Below, in pieces: positions 8,237 through 16,628 of a DNA stretch of 64,000 nucleotides. The notes beneath the pieces are model-generated. The model was not told where the DNA came from and did no database searches. It was given only the letters and a program-made list of their open reading frames with translations. A program made the translations under genes and the position numbers. Source of the DNA: Mycobacterium sp. URHD0025 (GTDB lineage: Bacteria; Actinomycetota; Actinomycetes; Mycobacteriales; Mycobacteriaceae); the NCBI RefSeq assembly GCF_000426065.1, contig NZ_AUEQ01000011.1:62001-126000 (forward strand). The letters run 5' to 3'. Each line of letters starts with the position of its first letter. Within the stretch, counting starts at the first letter, position 1.

Positions 8237-8335
8237 CTATCCACAGTTTCCACAGGTTCATCCACAGCCCGGCACCAGCGGAAAAGCTTCCGAGGTGGGG
8301 ATTACTGGGCGGTAGCTGTCCATCACTGTGGATAA
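8237..8335. promoter_or_regulatory. Cluster of DnaA-box-like sequences in a non-coding stretch
   Basis: Within about 100 bp of the 8161-8592 gap there are four DnaA-box-like nonamers: CTATCCACA (8237-8245, one mismatch to TTATCCACA), GTTTCCACA (8246-8254, two mismatches), TCATCCACA (8258-8266, one mismatch) and TGTGGATAA (8327-8335, exact on the minus strand). The first three are spaced 9-12 bp apart on one strand. The rest of the gap shows no convincing gene. The cluster could titrate DnaA, or regulate the neighbouring genes. Confidence 0.6.
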
Positions 8336-8592
8336 ACCTGGGGTGTCCGAGGCAGCGATCAACAACCGTCATCGCCGCCGAGCGAAATTAAGCATTCGGC
8401 TAAACGCGGTCGCCGAACGCCGGCCGGATCAGGTTGGGATCAACATGATTCGAGTGGCCCATGGCGCGGCATCCGCTGACGCAGAGGCCGATTTTCCCTG
8501 GGCCATTACAGGGTCTATGATCGGCGTCACACCAGATGTTGTGACAGAACTCACTGGGAGCAGGCATTGATGGTGCAGGTCAGGAGCGTTTG

Positions 8593-8751
8593 ATGGCGTC
8601 GCATCCGATCGGATCGGGATCGGCTTTACCGCAGCCCGAATGGCATTCGTCCGGCCATCTGCACACCCGAAATCAGATGATGGCCTTCCTTCGGGCCAGT
8701 GTCATCGCCCTGCTGTTGCTCGGCGTGCTCGCCGTGATCGTCCTGTTCTGA
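8593..8751 (+). CDS. Small single-pass membrane protein
   Basis: A 52-aa protein, MASHPIGSGS..., with a hydrophilic N-terminal half containing four histidines and a hydrophobic C-terminal segment (about 33-52, SVIALLLLGVLAVIVLF). An AGGAG ribosome site (8582-8586) sits 6 nt before the ATG, and third-position GC is high as in its neighbours. It lies about 140 bp upstream of sodA on the same strand. I recognise no family. The clean ribosome site and membrane segment support it, but conservation was not checked. Confidence 0.6.
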   Translation: MASHPIGSGSALPQPEWHSSGHLHTRNQMMAFLRASVIALLLLGVLAVIVLF

Positions 8752-8891
8752 CCCTCGCCCATCGGGTATACGTGTGGACGGCACGCGCGTCCTTGCGGTG
8801 CGCCCTGCGATGGAGCAATGTTGACGACGATCTTGTCTCGACGATCTTCGAAGACGCTGGCTCCATCGATCGATAATGAGGAAGGAATCTC

Positions 8892-9515
8892 GTGGCTGAA
8901 TACACTTTGCCGGACCTGGATTACGACTACGGAGCGCTCGAGCCCCACATCTCCGGGCAGATCAACGAGCTCCACCACAGCAAGCACCATGCGACCTATG
9001 TGAAGGGTGTCAACGACGCGGTCGCCAAGCTCGACGAGGCGCGGGCCAACGGCGATCACGCGGCGATCTTCCTCAACGAGAAGAACCTCGCCTTCCACCT
9101 CGGTGGCCACGTGAACCACTCGATCTGGTGGAAGAACCTGTCACCCAACGGTGGGGACAAGCCGACCGGTGACCTGGCCGCGGCGATCGACGACCAGTTC
9201 GGCTCGTTCGACAAGTTCCAGGCGCAGTTCACCGCCGCCGCCAACGGGCTGCAGGGTTCGGGCTGGGCCGTGCTCGGCTACGACAGCCTCGGTGACCGGC
9301 TGCTGACCTTCCAGCTCTACGACCAGCAGGCCAACGTGCCGCTCGGCATCATCCCGCTGCTGCAGGTCGACATGTGGGAGCACGCCTTCTACCTGCAGTA
9401 CAAGAACGTCAAGGCCGACTACGTCAAGGCGTTCTGGAATGTCGTGAACTGGGAGGACGTGCAGAACCGCTACGCGGCCGCCACCTCCAAGGCCAACGGC
9501 CTGATCTTCGGCTAG
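8892..9515 (+). CDS. sodA: Superoxide dismutase (Fe/Mn type)
   Basis: A 207-aa Fe/Mn superoxide dismutase, dismuting superoxide to oxygen and hydrogen peroxide. It starts at GTG 8892 after GAGGAAGG. Metal ligands are visible: His in [12 protein letters not shown] (about 28), His in [12 protein letters not shown] (about 76), and the Asp/His of [12 protein letters not shown] (about 160-164). No signal peptide is present, though the mycobacterial homologue is exported without one. The position before the Rv3847 orthologue matches Rv3846 (sodA). Confidence 0.97.
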   Translation: MAEYTLPDLDYDYGALEPHISGQINELHHSKHHATYVKGVNDAVAKLDEARANGDHAAIFLNEKNLAFHLGGHVNHSIWWKNLSPNGGDKPTGDLAAAIDDQFGSFDKFQAQFTAAANGLQGSGWAVLGYDSLGDRLLTFQLYDQQANVPLGIIPLLQVDMWEHAFYLQYKNVKADYVKAFWNVVNWEDVQNRYAAATSKANGLIFG

Positions 9516-9557
9516 TTCCCGATCGAGGGCCGGATCGGTTTTCTGATCTCTCACCAA

Positions 9558-9586
9558 GGGGCGTCGCGCGGACAGCGTGGCGCCCC
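9558..9586 (+). terminator. Possible stem-loop downstream of sodA
   Basis: GGGGCG (9558-9563) pairs with CGCCCC (9581-9586) around a 17-nt GC-rich loop, about 40 bp after the sodA stop. There is no clean U-tract, only TCGTTTCC after it, so it resembles the tail-less hairpins proposed as mycobacterial terminators. Confidence 0.4.
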
Positions 9587-9747
9587 GCCCTCGTTTCCGG
9601 GCCGGTGTATTGGCCGAGTCGTTACCGGTCCGGTTCCCGTGTCGTCTTGCGCAGCCGCCGCTGCTGCCGCATCCTGAACTGATCGACCCACAGAAGTGTC
9701 GGAGCACCGATCAGCCGGTGGCCCAACACCGATGTCCCGGAGGCGAT

Positions 9748-10284
9748 ATGGATACGACGGGGTCCGGCAGGGCGATCGAGATCGCCCCTTTTCATTCCGG
9801 CGGTGCGCTCAAAGGTTTCGTGGTTTCAGGTCGATGGCCTGACTCCACCAAAGAGTGGGCGCAGCTTCTCATGGTCACGGTGCGAATTGCCTCGTTGCCC
9901 GGATTACTCTCCACCACAACGGTTTTCGGTGTCCGAGAAGAACTGCCGGAGGAGCCGCAGCCCGGCACCGTCGGACTGGTCATCGCGGAGGGCCCGGTCG
10001 TGGGCGAATCCGCGGTTCCACCCGGGTATTTCGCCGATCATCAGCCACCGGCACTGCTGATGCTGCATCCGCCTTCGGAGACAACGCCATCCCTTCCGGA
10101 ATGCACCGGCGCGGCTTCGGGATGCGTATTACTGCCGGGGCTCCCATATCTCGGGTTGGAGCACCGGGCCGCCTGGGTCGAGGCCGAATCAGATGGCACG
10201 GTGACTTCGGTGGTCAGCCGGGTGGGTGTCGATCCGATCAGCCACCCGGACACCGCGATCCTGGCGATGCTTCTGGCGGCGTAG
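9748..10284 (+). CDS. Conserved mycobacterial protein of unknown function (Rv3847-like)
   Basis: A 178-aa protein starting at ATG 9748 after a good GGAGG site (9739-9743). It is acidic and rich in Pro, Gly and hydrophobic residues but has no clear transmembrane segment or signal peptide. Its place directly after sodA and its length (177 aa in M. tuberculosis) identify it as the Rv3847 orthologue. I see no catalytic motif. The DNA between it and espR is long and non-coding. Confidence 0.8.
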   Translation: MDTTGSGRAIEIAPFHSGGALKGFVVSGRWPDSTKEWAQLLMVTVRIASLPGLLSTTTVFGVREELPEEPQPGTVGLVIAEGPVVGESAVPPGYFADHQPPALLMLHPPSETTPSLPECTGAASGCVLLPGLPYLGLEHRAAWVEAESDGTVTSVVSRVGVDPISHPDTAILAMLLAA

Positions 10285-11175
10285 GGATGCCAGAAACGGG
10301 ACATCCTCTCCAACAAGGAGAACCCGGCTCCCGAAAAACGGTAGGAACTCTGGCGAGGTTGGCGGACAACAGCTAGGGTCCACTAGATCAGCGAAGGGCA
10401 GCAGCCCGCAATCGTCCCGTCTGCATGCTGGCGTCGTGAGGCCCGGCCGACGGACTGCGATGCGGTGGTGAGACCTTCGACCGTATGTAGGTGCGCCGCG
10501 CGAGCGGCATGTATCGGCGGTGTGTCGAAAGGGCGCCATGTCCGCAGCCGCAGGCCTCAGCGCCGGCAGCAGGATCGCCGATCTCCCCTACCCTCAGCGG
10601 CCTTTCGATAGCCGTGACGCCCGGCCGCAACCGCGGCTGCTGCCGCAGTTGTGCCGACGATTGTTCCGCCCCGGCGCAATCCGCCTCGTGTTTCCGCACC
10701 GCAACCCCGTCTTGAATCAGCGCCAGAATCCTTCAGAGGCCGTCTGGCTATCGCGAGCAAGGGGGCTGATGCGCATTCCATCGCCCAACCTGTAACGTGT
10801 TCCACGTCGTTCGACAACCGCGTTGCGCGCAATCTGACGCGACCCGGGGTCCGCGTTACAGCAAATATCTGTTTCCCCTAGTCACGGCGGTGCCGCAGTT
10901 GCCGGCACAGAAGCTGATCATGATCTAGCGCACCTGTGAGCCCAGCTCACCGCGCCGAATACAACGGAACCGTCACCTTTTGCAGTGCCAGAAGGCCCAA
11001 TCCCGCCCCACCTTCACGGCGAAGCGCTCGGTATGCACCGCAGAGACCTTCAAAACGCAAAGCCCGTTTAACTTTTGTGGCGTTTGCACTTGGTTGTCGT
11101 CACAACACTCGCTACCATAGTCAGCAAATACGCCGCCTATTCGTACCGCTCGTGAAGCATGTGGAGGTCAAATCG
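10285..11175. other. Long intergenic region upstream of espR
   Basis: About 890 bp with no supportable gene on either strand; open frames here have poor codon bias. In M. tuberculosis Rv3848 lies in this interval, so that gene is absent here. The final 150 bp are comparatively AT-rich, and TACCATAGT (11113-11121) is a possible -10 element about 55 bp before the espR ATG; a GGAGG-like site (GTGGAGG, 11161-11167) precedes the start. The espR upstream region is known in M. tuberculosis as a target of EspR itself, which may explain the length. Confidence 0.5.
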
Positions 11176-11574
11176 ATGAGCAAGACGTTCGCCGCCCGCC
11201 TAAACCGCCTGTTCGATACGGTTTATCCGCCTGGGCGCGGACCCCACACGTCTGCCGAGGTGATCGCCGCATTGAAGTCCGAGGGCGTCACCATGTCGGC
11301 TCCGTACCTGTCGCAGCTCCGTTCGGGCAACCGGACGAACCCGTCGGCGGCAACCATGGCCGCACTTGCCAACTTCTTCCGGATCAAGCCGGCCTACTTC
11401 ACCGACGACGAGTACTACGAGAAGCTGGACAAGGAGCTGACCTGGCTGGCCAGCATGCGTGACGAGGGGATCCGCCGGATCGCTGCCCGTACCGTCGGGC
11501 TGTCCACCGAAGCTCAGCAGGACCTGGTCCAGAAGGTCGACGAGCTTCGCCGCCGGGAACACCTCGACGACTGA
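11176..11574 (+). CDS. espR: Nucleoid-associated transcription regulator EspR
   Basis: A 132-aa protein, the exact length of EspR (Rv3849). The start MSKTFAARLNRLF at 11176 follows GTGGAGG; upstream in-frame starts give a non-conserved extension. The N-terminal Xre-type helix-turn-helix covers about residues 10-75 (SAEVIAALKSEGVTMSAPYL, then SQLRSGNRTNPSAATMAALA); the C-terminal helices (80-132) form the dimerisation domain. In M. tuberculosis EspR activates espACD for ESX-1 secretion and acts as a nucleoid protein at many loci. No espACD genes are seen in this window. Confidence 0.96.
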   Translation: MSKTFAARLNRLFDTVYPPGRGPHTSAEVIAALKSEGVTMSAPYLSQLRSGNRTNPSAATMAALANFFRIKPAYFTDDEYYEKLDKELTWLASMRDEGIRRIAARTVGLSTEAQQDLVQKVDELRRREHLDD

Positions 11575-11656
11575 TTCTTCAGTTCCACCTGGCGTTCTCG
11601 CGCGCTGAAACCCACGTCAGTGGGGACCATTTCGGTGGTTCCCACTCGCGCGGGTT

Positions 11657-12790
11657 TCAGCTGCGCCCAGCTCCGCGGGCCAGTTGCCGGTACTGCTCGG
11701 CGATCGCCAGAATCCATTCCCGGTCCGCATAGGATTCCGGCTGACTGAGCCAGGCCAGCCCCGGGAACGCCGAACGTTCGTCGCCCTCGCGGGTGTCGTA
11801 GATCCACTGGGCGATGGCCCGCGCCTGATCGCGCGGTCGCACCTGCGGCCGCTCGACATCACCCAATTCTGTTGCGCCACTTGACCCGCCCGATCCGCGC
11901 GGTCCAGCTGTCTCGTGGCGCCTGGCGTCGGCCGCGGTGGCCTCCAGATACAGCGCGTCGGAGATCAGCGACATGCGTTCGGCGACGCGGAACACGAGCG
12001 GTCCACGCGGACGCACCCCGATACCCACGTCGGGCTGACGCCGGGCCAGCTCGTCCAGCAGCGGTTTGATGGTCCGCAATTCCTGCTGTGCACCGAACCA
12101 GTCTTCGACGCTCGGCAGCAGAGATCCGGCGGCGACGATGACCATCGCGCACCCGAGCATGGTCGCGGCGGCGCCCAGACCGACAGTCTGGGTTCGCCCT
12201 GCTGCCCGGAGCAGGACGAATCCGCTGGCGGCCACGATCAGCACCATGCCGACCGTGAACAGGAACAGCGCCCGTCCACGCCGGCTGCGGTTCGAGTAGC
12301 GAAGACCGGCCCAGGCCACCAAGGTGAGGGCCAGGAAGACGTAGAGCAGTGGCAGCAGCCAGGACGTGCCGGTCGACCCGAGGTCCCGCTTCAGATACTC
12401 CGAGGGCGACATCTCCGGCTGCCGACCGGCATAGAAGAAAATCACCAGGCTGATGACGGCCACGAGGCCGGCTACGCCGTACTGGATCAGCGCGATGCGG
12501 CGCGTGAGGGTGGCCGAATGGCCCGACGATGCGGTCGTGATCATCACGCAACTGCCCGCGGCACATGCGATCAGCGCGACCTGGCTGAGCCCGACCGCGA
12601 TGTTCGGCCAGTGCACCACGGTGTCGATCAGCAGGGCGAGCGGCGGCCAGTTCAGAGCGGCGACGACGCCCAGGCTGCCCAACGACAGGATCATCGCGGA
12701 ACTCACCAGGGATTGTTTGTTCACCAGTGCCCAGCCGATACGCAGGCCGGTAGCCAGGCCGAGCAGGCCGGCGATCACCCAGACGATCAA
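11657..12790 (-). CDS. Polytopic membrane protein (MAB_1171c/DUF6545-like)
   Basis: A 377-aa protein with about seven transmembrane segments in residues 1-235, followed by a soluble C-terminal region (about 240-377) containing an LRTIKPLLDEL helix and RGPLVFRVAERMSLISDALY. I place the start at TTG 12790, which overlaps the stop of the peptidase as TTGA and has GGAGAGG upstream; other starts would run far into the preceding gene. The architecture resembles the MAB_1171c-type putative transporters that sit beside ImmA/IrrE peptidases or HTH genes in actinobacteria. Its function is undetermined. Confidence 0.7.
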   Translation of the reverse strand: MIVWVIAGLLGLATGLRIGWALVNKQSLVSSAMILSLGSLGVVAALNWPPLALLIDTVVHWPNIAVGLSQVALIACAAGSCVMITTASSGHSATLTRRIALIQYGVAGLVAVISLVIFFYAGRQPEMSPSEYLKRDLGSTGTSWLLPLLYVFLALTLVAWAGLRYSNRSRRGRALFLFTVGMVLIVAASGFVLLRAAGRTQTVGLGAAATMLGCAMVIVAAGSLLPSVEDWFGAQQELRTIKPLLDELARRQPDVGIGVRPRGPLVFRVAERMSLISDALYLEATAADARRHETAGPRGSGGSSGATELGDVERPQVRPRDQARAIAQWIYDTREGDERSAFPGLAWLSQPESYADREWILAIAEQYRQLARGAGRS

Positions 12791-13278
12791 CCAAATGCCT
12801 CTCCGAGGCGAACCTGCACGATCGAGGAGCGATCGGAGGGCAGCCGGCCCAGACGGTAGAGCAGGAGCGCGGCGAAGTCCTCGGCCTCCTGCTCGATGTC
12901 CTCGCCGTTGGGCCCCATGCACCCGGTGCGCTGGTTCAGCATGTAGCTGATCAGGTCCGAGGTTGCCACCTCGGCCGTGGCCGCGGCCGCGTCGACGATC
13001 GAGATCCCCTCGTGGCCCAGCACCAGGTGGCCCAGTTCATGAGCCAGAGTGCGGTCCCACGCCGGCAGGCCCTGCTGGATGAGGAACACATCGCGGTCGG
13101 CGTATTGCCGCCACTGCCCACACACGCCGGGAGGAAGCTCGGCCATGGTCAGCTCGATCGGTCTACCGCGGTCTGCGCTCACGGCGTCGACCAGGCGGGT
13201 CAACGTGACTTCGCCCTGTCGAGGGGCGAGGTCGAGAACCTCGTTGACAGCGCGCGTGACGCTTCGACTGGCGGACAT
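12787..13278 (-). CDS. ImmA/IrrE family metallo-endopeptidase
   Basis: A 163-aa zinc peptidase. ATG 13278 has GGGGGA just upstream. The HExxH motif TLAHELGHLVLGHEG lies at about 79-93 and a downstream helix EQEAEDFAALLLYRLGRLP supplies the expected third ligand. Family members cleave or inactivate repressors (ImmA on ImmR in ICEBs1, IrrE/PprI on DdrO in Deinococcus). No Xre-type repressor gene lies beside it; the nearest HTH gene is espR, about 1.2 kb away and on the other strand. It is translationally coupled to the membrane protein that follows. Confidence 0.85.
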   Translation of the reverse strand: MSASRSVTRAVNEVLDLAPRQGEVTLTRLVDAVSADRGRPIELTMAELPPGVCGQWRQYADRDVFLIQQGLPAWDRTLAHELGHLVLGHEGISIVDAAAATAEVATSDLISYMLNQRTGCMGPNGEDIEQEAEDFAALLLYRLGRLPSDRSSIVQVRLGEAFG

Positions 13279-13346
13279 GGTCCCCCTTTCCACCCTTTCG
13301 TTCACGCCCGGACAACTCCTCTTGCCTGAATTCTCCCAGGTCGTTC

Positions 13347-14516
13347 CTAACTCATGAACCTACTGGCGTCGATTCGAACCGTCCGACCGGCTTTGGCTTG
13401 CCGGTATCCCACCAGTCCGCCCAGGCCGGTCAGCGCCATCATCCCGGTCACACCGGGAAGCGCCATCGCCGCGATCTCCATCGTGTTCGCGGTGCGCAGG
13501 TAGTCCGCGTAGCCGGCCCGGAAGGACGCGGGTGGCATGGCGGCATCCAGTCCGACGGCGGCGGGACGGCCCGCCTGGGTCCGCATCTTGGTGGACGGTT
13601 GCATGTCCGGTCCGGATCCCGGGCCGGACTGCGGCCCGTGGTCGGAGCCCGGGGCACCCAAAGGCACCGCGAGCGGTGGCACGATGACCGGCAGCACGAC
13701 GACCGGAACGGGAATCGGAACGGGAATCGGCGCCACCCCGGCCGCAGCGGCCAGGCCGGGCAGGGACGGCGCGGCCAGGTCGGGCGCCTGTGCCTGCGGC
13801 GCCGGCAATTGCATGTCCGGCGGTCGCGGATAGTCGAACGGCGCCGGCACTCCACCACCGCCATCTCCACCGCCCGCGGAACCGCCGATGAGGGTCGTCG
13901 CCGAAGTGGTCGCAGAGGTGGTCTCCGAGGTCGACTTCGTGGTCGTCGCCGACGTCGTTTCCGACGTCGTCCCGGTAGTCGTCTGGGTGGTCGCCGAGGT
14001 GGTCCGTGAGGTGGTCACCGTGGGCTCGGTCGAAGACACCGCCGTCGTCGTCTCAACCGAGCCCGATGTTGTCGGAGTCTCAGACTCAGACGGCTTCGTA
14101 CTCGGTGAGGCCGTGTCGGTCTCGGTCGGCGTCTTGGTGTCGGTTCCAGTTTGCGGAGGCGTCTGCGTTCCGGAGGGTTCCGCGGTGTCCGTAGGTTCCC
14201 CGGTCTTGGTCGGTTTGCCTGTGATCTTGGTGGGCTTGCCACTCGTCTTGGTGGGTTTGTGGCTCGTTCGCGTGCCTGACGAACCGTCGTCGCCGTCGTC
14301 TTCGCCCGAGGAATCGCCGTCGTTCTCGTGGCCCTGCCCGTGGTCCTTGCCCTCGTGCCCATCGTGGCCGTTGCCGGCACTGTTCGACGAGCCTTGCCCG
14401 TTGTCGGGCCGGCCACGATCCGGATCGGCAAACGCCAACGCTCCCCCGATACCGGCGGTGATCAGGCCCGTAAGGACCAGACCGGTCGAGGCGGCGACGC
14501 GCAACCGCGAACGCAC
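13347..14516 (-). CDS. Mucin-like Thr/Ser/Pro-rich surface protein
   Basis: A 389-aa predicted exported protein. I prefer GTG 14516, which has an AAAGGGTGG site upstream and gives a signal peptide (VRSRLRVAAS...ALAFA) from residue 1; an in-frame start at 14591 would add 25 residues. After the signal come a His/Asp/Gly-rich stretch, repeats of GKPTKT type, and a long Thr/Ser tract (about 110-215), the kind heavily mannosylated in mycobacteria. A Pro/Val-rich region follows, then a C-terminal hydrophobic segment (about 355-372) and a basic tail, consistent with membrane anchoring. No catalytic domain is visible. Confidence 0.7.
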   Translation of the reverse strand: MRSRLRVAASTGLVLTGLITAGIGGALAFADPDRGRPDNGQGSSNSAGNGHDGHEGKDHGQGHENDGDSSGEDDGDDGSSGTRTSHKPTKTSGKPTKITGKPTKTGEPTDTAEPSGTQTPPQTGTDTKTPTETDTASPSTKPSESETPTTSGSVETTTAVSSTEPTVTTSRTTSATTQTTTGTTSETTSATTTKSTSETTSATTSATTLIGGSAGGGDGGGGVPAPFDYPRPPDMQLPAPQAQAPDLAAPSLPGLAAAAGVAPIPVPIPVPVVVLPVIVPPLAVPLGAPGSDHGPQSGPGSGPDMQPSTKMRTQAGRPAAVGLDAAMPPASFRAGYADYLRTANTMEIAAMALPGVTGMMALTGLGGLVGYRQAKAGRTVRIDASRFMS

Positions 14517-14727
14517 GTTGTCACCACCCTTTCGCGCACCGCCCGCACGCTTAGTCAACGAATTCAATTCTCGCACAGACAGCCGGTTCAAATTTGCTAG
14601 CTGAGGTGATTACCCACGGCGATCACGGGGAGCCGCGGCGGAGCAAATCCACCGGACGATACTGTGGGTCTGCAGCACTTCTGCGGTGACCACGAACACA
14701 CGACTAATTGACCGGGAGGCAACCGGA

Positions 14728-15384
14728 ATGGGCCTGTTCACGCGACGAAAAAGCCGCGCCACCCGCCGCGCCGAAGCCCGCGCCATCAAGGCCAAGGCCA
14801 AGCTGGAAGCCCGGCTCACCGCAAAGAACGACGCTCGTCGCATCAAGTCCGATCAGAAAGCTGCCCAGCGGGCCCTCAAAGCTCAGGTCAAAGCACAGCG
14901 GGACAGTGACCGCAATGCCCTCAAAGTGGCGGAGGCAGAGCTGAAGGCGGCGCGCGAGGGACGTCTGCTCGCGCCCGCCCGGATTCGCCGCCTGCTCACC
15001 GTCACACGTTTGCTGGCGCCGGTCCTGGTGCCGTTGATCTACCGCGCCGCGACGGCCGCCCGGGGTGCTCTGGACGAACGCCGCGCAGACCGTCTCGGCG
15101 TCTCCCTGGCCCAGCTCGGTCAGTTCTCCGGGCACGGCGCCGAACTCTCCGCACGGATCTCCGGCGCCGAGCAGACCCTGCGCCAGGTCGCCGAGAAGAA
15201 GCCCAAGGACGCCGAGACCAAGCAGTTCGTCACGGCGATCAATGACCGGCTCACAGATCTGGCCGCGGCGGTGACCGCCGCGGAGAACATGCCGACCGCG
15301 CGGCGCCGCGGCGCCCACGCAGCGATCGCCGCCCAGCTCGACGGCATCGATGCCGATCTCATGGCGCGGCTGGGACTGGTCTAG
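14728..15384 (+). CDS. DUF6474 family protein (Rv3850-like)
   Basis: A 218-aa protein, the same length as Rv3850. ATG 14728 begins MGLFTRRKSRATRR; a start at 14686 would add a 14-residue tail not present in the orthologue. The N-terminal 90 residues form a highly charged, Lys/Ala/Arg-rich coiled-coil helix; a short hydrophobic stretch (about 100-115, TRLLAPVLVPLIYRA) may associate with membrane; the C-terminal part is helical. Function is unknown. The next gene starts 8 nt downstream. Confidence 0.82.
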   Translation: MGLFTRRKSRATRRAEARAIKAKAKLEARLTAKNDARRIKSDQKAAQRALKAQVKAQRDSDRNALKVAEAELKAAREGRLLAPARIRRLLTVTRLLAPVLVPLIYRAATAARGALDERRADRLGVSLAQLGQFSGHGAELSARISGAEQTLRQVAEKKPKDAETKQFVTAINDRLTDLAAAVTAAENMPTARRRGAHAAIAAQLDGIDADLMARLGLV

Positions 15385-15392
15385 CCCCTTCT

Positions 15393-15917
15393 ATGACCGG
15401 CGCCCGTATCGATTCCGCAGCCCCGCTGCGAGGTACGGCCGTCGGCACTCTCACGGCCGCGCTGGCCGTCGCAGCCCATGGCGCCGGCGGCGGTGGTCTG
15501 CCGGGCGGGGCCGTGGCCGCCCAGCTGATCGTGCTGGCGGTGGCCCTCGGCGCGGTTGCCGCGACCGTGGCCGGCGCCGGTCGGACGGCGGTGTTGTGGG
15601 CTCTGCTCGGCACCGGCCAGCTGCTGGCCCATGTCCTGTTGGCGACGGCCGCTCATTCGCACGGCGCGCAACCCGGCCCGGCGATGTGGGGTGCGCACCT
15701 GGCAGCGGTGTCGCTCGGGGCCGGCTTGATCGCCTGCGGTGCCCGGTTGTGGGCAGCGATGTCGCGCGTGGTGCGCGCGGTGGCGCCCGAAGGCCGGACC
15801 GTACCGGCACCCACGGTGTGCCTGACGGCGCGCGGCGCGGATCAGCCCCTGCACTCGGCCCTCTTCCTGGCCGCTTCGGTGTCTCATCGGGGTCCGCCGG
15901 TCGGCGTGAGCGCCTGA
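15393..15917 (+). CDS. Membrane protein of the copper cluster
   Basis: A 174-aa protein with four predicted transmembrane segments (about 15-30, 40-62, 68-88, 100-122) and a hydrophilic tail ending in a SHRGPPVGVSA motif. His residues in LLATAAHSHG sit at a membrane edge. It directly precedes the YcnI, CopC and CopD genes with a 33-bp gap, so it probably belongs to that operon and may take part in copper handling; this is inferred from context. No family name is certain. Confidence 0.7.
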   Translation: MTGARIDSAAPLRGTAVGTLTAALAVAAHGAGGGGLPGGAVAAQLIVLAVALGAVAATVAGAGRTAVLWALLGTGQLLAHVLLATAAHSHGAQPGPAMWGAHLAAVSLGAGLIACGARLWAAMSRVVRAVAPEGRTVPAPTVCLTARGADQPLHSALFLAASVSHRGPPVGVSA

Positions 15918-15950
15918 CCGTCCGACCCCAACCCACGAAAGACACCAGAA

Positions 15951-16628
15951 ATGCCACCCCTCACCGGGGCGTCCTCGCGCGCCCTGCTCATGTCCGCCGC
16001 AGTAGCGGTCACCGGTCTGCTCACCGCAGCGCCGGCCTGGGCCCATGTCCACGTCGAGGCCGACGATCCGACGCCCGGGACCACCTCGACACTCACTTTC
16101 CGGGTTCCCGGCGAGTCCGATACCGGCGCGCTGACAACACAATTGACGGTTGATCTGCCCAACGTCGCCTCGGCCCGCACCGAGGTGATGCCGGGCTGGA
16201 CAACCAAGCTCGACCGTGACACCTCCGCGGGCACCGTCCGGACGGTCACCTGGACCGCGGCTCCCGGGGTGGGCATCTCATCCGAGCAGTTCGCGTTGTT
16301 CCGCGTATCGGTCAAACTTCCCGACGCGGCGAGCGCGAGCTTCCCCGTCACCCAGACCTACTCGGACGGGTCCGTGGTCCGGTGGGATCAGGCCCCGCTG
16401 CCCGACGGCAGCGAACCGGAGCATCCCGTACCGCAGGTGGCGCTGACCGGTTCCCCGTCCGAGGGACAGCACACCGAACACGGAACCGAGACGCCCGCAG
16501 CACCGGCCGCTGCCCCCGCTGAGCCGGCCGGAACCGTCGACAACTCGGCGCGCTGGCTGGCGGGCGGAGCGCTGATCGTCGCGGCCGCCGCAGTGGTCGC
16601 AAGCCTGCTGTCCCGGCGCCGGTCATGA
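15951..16628 (+). CDS. YcnI family (DUF1775) copper-binding membrane protein
   Basis: A 225-aa exported protein. The signal peptide (about 1-31) ends in PAWA and the mature protein starts with His-Val-His, the N-terminal histidine characteristic of YcnI, which binds copper through that residue and a conserved Trp. The DUF1775 domain spans about 32-160. An Ala/Pro/His-rich linker precedes a C-terminal transmembrane anchor (about 203-221) and RRRS tail. Its stop overlaps the ATG of the CopC gene, so they are translationally coupled. Confidence 0.9.
   Translation: MPPLTGASSRALLMSAAVAVTGLLTAAPAWAHVHVEADDPTPGTTSTLTFRVPGESDTGALTTQLTVDLPNVASARTEVMPGWTTKLDRDTSAGTVRTVTWTAAPGVGISSEQFALFRVSVKLPDAASASFPVTQTYSDGSVVRWDQAPLPDGSEPEHPVPQVALTGSPSEGQHTEHGTETPAAPAAAPAEPAGTVDNSARWLAGGALIVAAAAVVASLLSRRRS

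Noticed and set aside
8328-8570. An 80-codon plus-strand frame in the DnaA-box gap.
   Set aside because: It begins inside a DnaA-box-like element, has low third-position GC for this genome and no recognised family.
10285-11175. Several open frames of 70-100 codons upstream of espR.
   Set aside because: They overlap one another on both strands, have poor codon bias and no convincing ribosome sites.
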